The position numbers and the translations under genes were made by a program. A model generated the notes under the pieces. That model was not told where the DNA came from, ran no database searches, and saw only the letters and a program-made list of their open reading frames with translations. A DNA stretch of 17,480 nucleotides from an uncultured Chitinophagaceae bacterium (GTDB taxonomy: Bacteria > Bacteroidota > Bacteroidia > Chitinophagales > Chitinophagaceae). The stretch spans positions 1-17,480 of the forward strand of contig CALCEA010000184.1 in the NCBI GenBank assembly GCA_937900675.1, written 5' to 3'. Position 1 is the first letter of the stretch. Each line of letters starts with the position of its first letter. Positions 8,301-14,152 of the stretch are shown here, one piece after another.

Positions 8301-8498
8301 CTCAGAATAAGAACCAACAGCTGCTGCGGCTCTACCACCTCTAAATGGCCCAATCAATCTAAAATTTTGTGCTTTAATAATTGGATCCTGTGCAATACTT
8401 GCAGTCTGCGTTGTCACTGCAGTCTTTTTCTTTTGTGCACTCACCAAAGTTGCATTTGCTGCAACCAATAGTAAGACAATAGCAATCGTTTTTTTCAT
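5376..8498 (-). CDS. secreted Asp-box / sortilin-N-like beta-propeller protein (paralogue 1)
   Basis: Exported protein of 1040 residues with a signal peptide (MKKTIAIVLLLVAANATLVSAQ). Start set at the ATG 8496-8498; a TTG 18 bases upstream is poorer. About eleven Asp-box hairpins of the S-x-D-x-G-x-x-W type lie from residue 81 to 699 (for example KSTDGGTTW 187-195, VSKDGGANW 594-602), giving one or two beta-propellers of the Sortilin_N/BNR class. The propeller ends at QGRSLYIFDDL (726-736). A linker with GGRRRR (764-769), an Ig-like beta domain (about 785-885) and a Lys-rich helical tail (890-1035) follow. DHHDLWIDP at 358-366 is shared with the neighbour. Databases often label the family glycosyl hydrolase, but Asp boxes are structural and I see no sialidase Arg triad or FRIP motif, so substrate and activity are unknown. 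No type IX sorting domain is obvious. Confidence 0.85.
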   Translation of the reverse strand: MKKTIAIVLLLVAANATLVSAQKKKTAVTTQTASIAQDPIIKAQNFRLIGPFRGGRAAAAVGSYSEPNTFFMGSTGGGVWKSTDAGANWKNISDGQFGGTIGSIAIAPSNESIMYVGEGENTMRGNVSEGLEGAWKSTDEGKTWKNIGLKEGRHIVRMIVHPKNPDIVWAAVMGHLFGPNENRGVYKSTDGGTTWKKVLYVNPQTGASDLIIDPSNPDVLYAGTWQLIRTPYSLESGGEGSGMYKSTDGGETWTNIKTAKGLPKGVWGIVGIGIAKSNTDKLYALIENKDGGLYMSDDAGKSWELVCSDNNIRQRAWYYTKVFVDPMDENKVYCPNVNFMVSTDGGRNFKSVPTPHGDHHDLWIDPKNPKRMIVSDDGGAQVSLDGAKSWSTVMNQPTVQVYRLSTDNSFPYRVLAAQQDNSAFRIKSSTYGSFIGEADFEVTAGGESGYIVADPTNPDIVYGGSYGGLITRFDHKTGENRVINVWPDNPMGAGAEAMKYRFQWNHPIFFSPHNPKKLYTAGNHLFSTENEGASWTKLSPDLTTDDKTKQKSSGGPITQDNTSVEYYCTIFTAAESPLEKDLLWTGSDDGVISVSKDGGANWKNVTPKDAPKWMMWNRVEVDPLRKGTAYFAGTRYKLDDFAPYIYKTSDYGETWEKITNGIDPMHFTRAIVASTKKAGVLFAGTEYGLYVSMNDGKSWEPFQLNLPVTPITDLLIRDNNLIVGTQGRSLYIFDDLSLIEQFQSATGNKVFPVANTYRVPPQMGGRRRRAAASIPANVGLNPLKGAVVKYYIANTNDSTKVEISILDDQNKVIRTYSSKDKEGPSTDQGFNQFAWNLYHKEIEQPEAGLILWNGSTSPVLAAPGKYTAKVTIDKDVVSYPFEILADPNYKVSNADLKAQEQFLLEVAGSFSEIMKTLKGAKEIKSQIAAVQKKTKDSSFQASAKAVIESLTKIEEALHQTKAKSGQDVLNFPIRLDDKIAGVFESAASGYVAPTKQVKETYLELKQQVDEQLKKYETIKKESVKALNDKVHQLAIPMIGN

Positions 8499-8518
8499 AT
8501 ACTTTGGTTTTAACAAAA

Positions 8519-8538
8519 TGAGCCTCCGAAGAGACTCA
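8519..8538 (-). terminator. UUCG-loop hairpin between the two Asp-box genes
   Basis: Read on the minus strand, TGAGTCTC and GAGGCTCA form an 8-pair stem (one G-U) closed by the extra-stable TTCG tetraloop and followed by TTTTG. It starts 10 bases after the stop of the upstream paralogue and ends 20 bases before the ATG of the downstream one. It could be a weak terminator setting the ratio of the two proteins or a 3'-end stabiliser for processed mRNA. The U tract is short, so full termination is doubtful. Confidence 0.6.
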
Positions 8539-8548
8539 CTTTTTCTAC

Positions 8549-11500
8549 TTATTTAATTACTTCTACTTCTTTAAATTTCTTTATAGGTGTAGCTTCTACT
8601 AATTTTCTAAAATCAGCCCAATCTTTTTCAAAGAAGGCATTAACTTTAGCAGCAACACCATCAGCTGCAACAACTGCAGCAGCAATTGCGGCATCTTCTT
8701 GCTCACCTGGAACAGTGTTCTTACCCATAATCAACATGCTTGCATTTCTGATAACGCCAATTGGAGTAATTACTGGCACTGTACCATATCCTTGTTTTTC
8801 TTGCTTCTTACCCATCATGTACTCTCTTAGGCCTTTTACTTTATCTGAAATCACTTTATGTGTTTTATTTAAAGTATCAATGCCTTTATCTTTTTTATCC
8901 TTCCACTCTGATTTTAAAGCAGCTAAAACTGTTTCAGCATCTTGAATTAAATCCAAGGCAGCATTGTATTTATCATTAACTGGTTGTAATTTTTCTAAAG
9001 CAGCATCTTGCGCTAATAATAATTCAGTTCTATTTTTTACTCTTGGATCGTCTTTTACTTCTACCCAAACAGAATCTGTATTAGCACCAGCAGTTACTAC
9101 TATTTTATATTTACCGGCTACCACTTCTCTACCTGTAAATTCTTTTTCATCATCATTCGTAGATGAAGCTTCAGCTTCCTCATCGAAAAATCTTCTACCA
9201 CCTCCACCAGTTTTTGGTGCACCAGCAGCGCGCTTTCCTTTTTGTTCAAAGCCCCAGTAATTTCTATTCAATCCAGAATCTACTTTAAAACTAAGATTAC
9301 GAATTACTTGATCCTTCATATCCTTAATTTGAACTTTTACTTTTTTAGTGCTATCAGTTACATTCACTGAAATAGGTAAGCCTGTTGGTTTATTTGGCGC
9401 ATCCCACATTCCCCAAGTACTCCACTCGTAAGGAGAATTTTTATAAGATAAATTATGTACTGCATTTGGCACACTCACAAAGAATTTATTTTGCTCTCCT
9501 TTTGTAGCAGCTAATTTTCTTAATGGTCTGATATCATCTAATACCCATAAGCTTCTACCAAATGTAGCAATCGCTAAATCTGCTTCTCTATCTTGAATAG
9601 CAAAGTCATAAGTAGATACTGAAGGATAACCATTTTTCCATTGTTGGTAACTCACTCCATTATCTAAACTCACATAAAAACCTTGCTCTGTTCCTACAAA
9701 AATTAAATTGGGCTCTACTGGGTCTTGTAAAACAGTTAATGCATATCCAGTTACTTTCTTAGTATCTACCATATTTGTCCAAGTCTTTCCGCCATCAGTA
9801 GATCTAAAAATATAAGGAGCAAAATCACCTTGTCTATAATTATTAGCTACTACAAATACTTCGTTAGCATTGTAACTAGAAGTTCTGATTTGAGGAATCC
9901 ATGCTCCCTTAGGTAAACCAACAATATTTGCAGTTAAATCTGTCCATGTTGTTCCGCCATTTGAAGTAACCTGTACCTTACCATCATCTGTGCCAATATA
10001 AATCAAGTCTTTTTGTACAGCGCTTGGTGCAATACAAATAATCGTACAATGATTTTCCGCACCTGTGATGTCAATACTTAATCCACCATTATTGGTTTGA
10101 TCAATCTTAAGACTATCATTAGTAGTTAGGTCTGGTGAAATAATTTTCCATCCAGCACCTTTATTGGTACTCTTATGTAAAAACTGAGAACCAAAATAAA
10201 TAGTTTTTTTATCAAATGGATCTTGTGCAATAGCAGCATTCCAGTTAAAACGCAATAAAGTTTTTGCATCTGGTGCCGGAGGTTTGATGAAAGAAGATTC
10301 ACCAGTTTGAGTATTGTATCTTCCTACTGAACCACCTTGACTCATTGCATATACCCAATTTGCATCTTCTGGATCTGGCATTACATCAAATCCATCACCA
10401 CCCCATAAATTGTCCCAATCAAAATTTCTAATACCGCCTTGTGTGGTAGTATAAGCTGGCCCTCTCCAAGAACCATTGTCTTGCATACCGCCCATTACAT
10501 GATAAGGAATTTCATTGTCTACATTAATATGATAAAATTGTCCTACTGGAATTTTCTCATCAAACATCCAAGTCTTACCACCATCACGTGTGATTCCAAT
10601 ACCGCCGTCATTTCCATCTACGATAAATTTGTTATCGGTTGGGTGAATCCAAAATGCATGGTGATCTGGATGGATACCACTGTATGGAATAATGGTTTCA
10701 AAACTCTTACCACCATCAATACTTTTTTGAACTGTTTGGCTGATATACCATAAAGTATTTTCATTCAAAGGATCACAAATAATATCTTGGAAATAAAATG
10801 GTCGATTGTCAACAATAGATTTTTGACCATTCACTAATTTCCATGAGTAACCACCATCATCACTTTTATATAAACCACTCTTTGAAGATTCAATCAATGC
10901 ATACACTCTATTAGGATTAGATCTGCTAATAGCAATACCCACTCTACCTAAATTACCATCAGGCAATCCATGCTCTTTTCCTAATTTGATAAAATTCTTA
11001 CCACCATCAATGGTCATATATAATCCACTTCCTTTTCCGCCACTTTCTAAATGGTATGGATTTCTATAATGATGCCACATAGCAACAAATAATTTATTTG
11101 GATTCGTTGGATCCATGATCATATCACCAGGACCAGAAGTGTCATTGGTGTATAAGATTTGATTCCAAGTTTCACCGCCATCTGTTGTTTTGTAAACACC
11201 TCTATTTTTACTTTGTCCATAAGGATTACCTATTGCACCAGCATATACGGTGTTAGGATTCGTTGGATCAATAATAACACGATGAATATTTCTAGTTTGC
11301 TCTAAGCCAACGCGCTTCCATGTTCTACCTGCATCCAATGTCTTGTACATACCTTCACCAATACTAATAGAGTTTCTTGGATTACCTTCTCCAGTACCTA
11401 CCCAAACCACACTTGGATTAGATTGTTGAATAGCTAATGCACCAATATTCATAATGGGTTGTTCCTCAAAAACAGGTGTCCAACTAACACCACTATTATT

Positions 11501-11764
11501 GGTTTTCCAAACACCCCCTGAAGCGGCACCAATCCAAATATTGTTAGGACTATTCACTTCTACATCAATTGTAGTAACACGACCACTCATAGATGCTGGG
11601 CCAATATTTCTTGGCTTCCAATTTTTGAAGGCTTTGTTGATGTCTACTTTCTCTACTACAGAAACTTGAGTAGAAGATTTTTTAGACTTTTGAGCATTGA
11701 CTACTCCAGTGTTCAAAAGGGAAGTCGCCAAAATGGTACCTAATAGAATAATACGCATGTGCAT
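8549..11764 (-). CDS. secreted Asp-box / sortilin-N-like beta-propeller protein (paralogue 2)
   Basis: Exported protein of 1071 residues. The start is the ATG at 11764, or two codons later at 11758 (MRIILLGTIL), and the signal peptide ends near VVNAQ (residue 25). It shares order and spacing with the downstream gene: RNIGPASMSGR (52-62), repeated Asp boxes from 87 to 705 (KTTDGGETW 192-200, ITRDGGKTW 391-399, RSTDGGKTW 654-662), DHHAFWIHP (367-375) followed by DGNDGG, and FGRSLWVLDDI (735-745) at the propeller end. An Ig-like domain follows, interrupted by a Gly/Arg- then Asp/Glu-rich loop (843-876). The C-terminal helical region is about 910-1060. Activity unknown; binding or processing of extracellular polymers or peptides is only a guess. 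A 50-base gap to its paralogue and same strand suggest one transcription unit with a hairpin in between. Confidence 0.85.
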   Translation of the reverse strand: MHMRIILLGTILATSLLNTGVVNAQKSKKSSTQVSVVEKVDINKAFKNWKPRNIGPASMSGRVTTIDVEVNSPNNIWIGAASGGVWKTNNSGVSWTPVFEEQPIMNIGALAIQQSNPSVVWVGTGEGNPRNSISIGEGMYKTLDAGRTWKRVGLEQTRNIHRVIIDPTNPNTVYAGAIGNPYGQSKNRGVYKTTDGGETWNQILYTNDTSGPGDMIMDPTNPNKLFVAMWHHYRNPYHLESGGKGSGLYMTIDGGKNFIKLGKEHGLPDGNLGRVGIAISRSNPNRVYALIESSKSGLYKSDDGGYSWKLVNGQKSIVDNRPFYFQDIICDPLNENTLWYISQTVQKSIDGGKSFETIIPYSGIHPDHHAFWIHPTDNKFIVDGNDGGIGITRDGGKTWMFDEKIPVGQFYHINVDNEIPYHVMGGMQDNGSWRGPAYTTTQGGIRNFDWDNLWGGDGFDVMPDPEDANWVYAMSQGGSVGRYNTQTGESSFIKPPAPDAKTLLRFNWNAAIAQDPFDKKTIYFGSQFLHKSTNKGAGWKIISPDLTTNDSLKIDQTNNGGLSIDITGAENHCTIICIAPSAVQKDLIYIGTDDGKVQVTSNGGTTWTDLTANIVGLPKGAWIPQIRTSSYNANEVFVVANNYRQGDFAPYIFRSTDGGKTWTNMVDTKKVTGYALTVLQDPVEPNLIFVGTEQGFYVSLDNGVSYQQWKNGYPSVSTYDFAIQDREADLAIATFGRSLWVLDDIRPLRKLAATKGEQNKFFVSVPNAVHNLSYKNSPYEWSTWGMWDAPNKPTGLPISVNVTDSTKKVKVQIKDMKDQVIRNLSFKVDSGLNRNYWGFEQKGKRAAGAPKTGGGGRRFFDEEAEASSTNDDEKEFTGREVVAGKYKIVVTAGANTDSVWVEVKDDPRVKNRTELLLAQDAALEKLQPVNDKYNAALDLIQDAETVLAALKSEWKDKKDKGIDTLNKTHKVISDKVKGLREYMMGKKQEKQGYGTVPVITPIGVIRNASMLIMGKNTVPGEQEDAAIAAAVVAADGVAAKVNAFFEKDWADFRKLVEATPIKKFKEVEVIK

Positions 11765-11812
11765 AGCTTATTTACTTATTAAAAAATATGAGTATCTAAG
11801 CTACTTAATTTT

Positions 11813-11839
11813 TGGTCAAAAAAGTAGGAAAAATGACCA
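11813..11839. promoter_or_regulatory. inverted repeat TGGTCA-N15-TGACCA upstream of the Asp-box pair
   Basis: TGGTCA (11813-11818) and TGACCA (11834-11839) are exact inverted copies with a 15-base A-rich spacer, between the thiolase stop (11851) and the Asp-box start (11764). On the minus strand the right end of the spacer reads CTTTTTTG, and TTTG occurs 19 bases upstream of it, so the repeat could overlap a promoter. A second inverted repeat, TAGCTTA/TAAGCTA (11764-11770 and 11797-11803), lies in the presumed 5' leader. As RNA the first repeat lacks a U tract, so it is unlikely to be a terminator. Confidence 0.3.
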
Positions 11840-11850
11840 GTGACAAAGAT

Positions 11851-13026
11851 TTATAATCTTTCGATGATTCCGGCAATACCCTGACCTCCACCAACGCAGG
11901 CAGTGACAATGCCATATTTTTTGTTTAATCTCTCTAAGTCATTGATTATCTGTACAGTAAGTTTAGAGCCGGTACATCCCAATGGATGCCCAAGTGCAAT
12001 GGCACCCCCATTAATATTTACTTTTTGAGGGTCTAATTGTAAAGCTCTAATGACTGCTAAAGACTGAGAAGCAAATGCCTCATTGAGTTCAAAAAGGTCA
12101 ATTTGGTCTAAACTCATACCCGCCTGCTTCAATACCTTAGGTACAGCTTCCACTGGACCTATTCCCATAATTCTTGGATGAACACCAGCACTCGCACAAT
12201 TCACCAATCTTCCAATAGGTTGTAAACCCAGAGATTTCATTAATGATTCACTCATCACCATTACAAAACTTGCTCCATCAGAAGTTTGAGAAGAGTTCCC
12301 CGCAGTAACAGAACCCTTCAATGCAAATGCAGGTTTTAATTTTGCCAAAGCTTCTAAAGTAGTATCTGCTCTAACACCCTCATCTGTGTCTACTATATAA
12401 GAACGAGTCGCTTTTTTATTTTTTTCGTTGATATAATTTTCTTGCACTTCAATAGGCAAGATCCCTTTTTTGAAATAACCATTATCAATTGCTGCTTTTG
12501 CTTTTTGATGTGAAGCCAATGCAAAAGCATCTTGATCTTCTCTACTAATATTAAATTCGTTTGCAACAGCTTCTGCAGTTAAGCCCATGGATAAATAATA
12601 ATCAGGATCCTGCTCTGCTATAGAGTAAGCTGGCACTGTCTTCCAGCCTGCTGTAGGCACCATGCTCATGGATTCTGTTCCACCAGCAATAATACAATCT
12701 GCCATACCTGTTCTAATCTTTGCAGTGGCCATTGCAATACTTTCCAAACCACTTGCGCAATATCTATTTATGGTGATACCTGGAACTTCAATACCTAGTG
12801 CTTTTGCAGAAATCATTCTTCCAAATTGCAAACCCTGTTCTGCTTCTGGCACCGCATTTCCCACAATCACATCATCTACTAATTTGTGATCTAACATAGG
12901 AAGTGTTTTCATCAAACCTTTAATCACTTCAATCGCTAATTCATCAGAACGCATAAATCTAAATCCACCTTTCTTACTCTTGGTAATGGCTGTTCTAAAC
13001 CCCGCTACGATATAAGCTTCTTGCAT
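11851..13026 (-). CDS. acetyl-CoA C-acyltransferase (thiolase)
   Basis: Thiolase of 391 residues, the normal length, acting in the cytoplasm either in beta-oxidation (3-ketoacyl-CoA cleavage) or in acetoacetyl-CoA formation. All catalytic elements are present: nucleophile Cys90 in NRYCASGLESIA, His347 in GGAIALGHPLGCTGS, and the second Cys377 in TACVGGGQGIAG. NEAFASQS, the oxyanion/His segment, is also seen. The start MQEAYIVAGFRTAI at 13024-13026 matches where thiolases begin; an in-frame start seven codons upstream adds nothing family-like. The segment NRYCASGLESIAMA resembles FadA-type enzymes, but chain-length preference cannot be told from sequence alone. No fadB, acyl-CoA dehydrogenase or hydroxyacyl-CoA dehydrogenase gene adjoins it. 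An A-rich leader without Shine-Dalgarno precedes it, with TACTTTTA at 13060-13067 (minus) as a weak -7 candidate. Confidence 0.94.
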   Translation of the reverse strand: MQEAYIVAGFRTAITKSKKGGFRFMRSDELAIEVIKGLMKTLPMLDHKLVDDVIVGNAVPEAEQGLQFGRMISAKALGIEVPGITINRYCASGLESIAMATAKIRTGMADCIIAGGTESMSMVPTAGWKTVPAYSIAEQDPDYYLSMGLTAEAVANEFNISREDQDAFALASHQKAKAAIDNGYFKKGILPIEVQENYINEKNKKATRSYIVDTDEGVRADTTLEALAKLKPAFALKGSVTAGNSSQTSDGASFVMVMSESLMKSLGLQPIGRLVNCASAGVHPRIMGIGPVEAVPKVLKQAGMSLDQIDLFELNEAFASQSLAVIRALQLDPQKVNINGGAIALGHPLGCTGSKLTVQIINDLERLNKKYGIVTACVGGGQGIAGIIERL

Positions 13027-13111
13027 AAAATAGTTTTTAATAATCACTCGATTCTACCCTAAAAGTAGTCATTTTTTTAAAAGGTTGTTTATGCAACTAA
13101 ATATTTCATTG

Positions 13112-13119
13112 TAAATTTG
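13112..13119 (+). promoter_or_regulatory. -7 box TAAATTTG of pyrD
   Basis: Exact TAnnTTTG, four bases (AGGC) before the pyrD ATG at 13124. A TTTA at 13088-13091 lies 20 bases upstream of it and could be a degenerate -33 element. The expected start point would be at or within a few bases of the ATG. Confidence 0.55.
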
Positions 13120-13123
13120 AGGC

Positions 13124-14152
13124 ATGATTTATCCCATTGTCAAGAATACCCTGTTTTTGTTCCCTCCTGAAACGGCACATCGTATTTCCATGAAGGGCCT
13201 TCACGCTGCTTCAAGCCTGCCTTTTATGAAAAATTGGATCGCCCATCAATTCCAATACCAACCTACTCGTTTGAAAAAAACAGTATTCGGTTTGGATTTT
13301 CCCAATCCAGTAGGCTTAGGTGCAGGTTTTGATAAAAATGCAGAACATTTAGATGTATTGGCTTTATTGGGATTTGGATTTATTGAAATTGGCACAGTGA
13401 CGCCTTTACCACAAGCAGGCAATCCAGCTCCAAGATTATTTAGATTACCCGATCAAAAAGCCTTGATCAATAGAATGGGTTTTAACAACGATGGCGTAGA
13501 AAAAATCGCAGCTAGATTAAAAGATAGAAAATCAAAAGAGCAAGCTCCCATTATTATTGGTGGCAATATTGGAAAAAATAAAATCACAGAAAATGAAGAT
13601 GCATGGAAAGACTATTGCATCAATTTTAAAGGACTAGAAGAAGTGGTCGATTATTTTGTGGTAAATGTAAGTTCCCCTAACACGCCAGGACTAAGAGCAT
13701 TGCAAGAAAAAGAAGCTTTAAGAAAAATATTTTCTGAATTACAAGGTTTAAATAAAAACAATAAACCCATCTTATTAAAAATTGCTCCTGATTTGGAATT
13801 AAGTGCGCTGGATGATATTATCGCATTAACACAAGAAGTTAAAATAGATGGTTTGGTTTCTAGTAATACCACATTAGATAGAACTTTATTAAATCAAGCC
13901 AATCAAGTAAAGGCAGAAAAAATAGGAGCAGGTGGATTAAGTGGTCAACCTCTTTTACATAAATCCAATGAAGTACTTCGTTATTTACACAAAGGCATTA
14001 ACGGGCGCATACCCATTATAGCAAGTGGTGGTATTTTGACAGGTGCAGATGCTCAATCTAAATTAGATTCTGGTGCAGAACTGGTGCAGGTTTGGTCAGG
14101 ATTTATTTATGAAGGACCCAATATGGTAAAAAATATTTGTAAGTACTTATAA
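13124..14152 (+). CDS. pyrD: dihydroorotate dehydrogenase (quinone), class 2
   Basis: Membrane-associated FMN enzyme oxidising dihydroorotate to orotate with quinone as acceptor (pyrimidine synthesis). It has 342 residues, typical for class 2. The N-terminal helical part (residues 1-45, FPPETAHRISMKGLH) is the quinone-tunnel/membrane-binding extension that class 1 enzymes lack. The barrel starts with NPVGLGAGFDKNAE (61-74). EIGTVTPLPQAGNPAPRLFRL and NRMGFNNDG (117-125) are class 2 hallmarks. NVSSPNTPGLR (181-191) holds the catalytic base Ser184 with Asn181 and Asn186. The FMN phosphate site is SGGILTGADA with ELVQVWSGFIYEGP near the end. The stop codon overlaps the end of the DUF5686 gene on the other strand. 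The AGG just before the ATG is too close to be a Shine-Dalgarno. Confidence 0.97.
   Translation: MIYPIVKNTLFLFPPETAHRISMKGLHAASSLPFMKNWIAHQFQYQPTRLKKTVFGLDFPNPVGLGAGFDKNAEHLDVLALLGFGFIEIGTVTPLPQAGNPAPRLFRLPDQKALINRMGFNNDGVEKIAARLKDRKSKEQAPIIIGGNIGKNKITENEDAWKDYCINFKGLEEVVDYFVVNVSSPNTPGLRALQEKEALRKIFSELQGLNKNNKPILLKIAPDLELSALDDIIALTQEVKIDGLVSSNTTLDRTLLNQANQVKAEKIGAGGLSGQPLLHKSNEVLRYLHKGINGRIPIIASGGILTGADAQSKLDSGAELVQVWSGFIYEGPNMVKNICKYL

Noticed and set aside
8211..8471. 86-codon plus-strand frame rich in Cys and Ser
   Set aside because: Antisense to the signal peptide and first propeller blades of paralogue 1; Cys/Ser richness is what the reverse complement of Ala/Gly/Thr codons gives.
5376..11764. 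Calling the Asp-box proteins sialidases or other glycosidases
   Set aside because: Only structural Asp boxes are visible; the Arg triad, Tyr/Glu pair and FRIP motif of sialidases are not found.
13084..13097. Short GTTG/CAAC hairpin upstream of pyrD
   Set aside because: Only four pairs with a six-base loop; expected often by chance.
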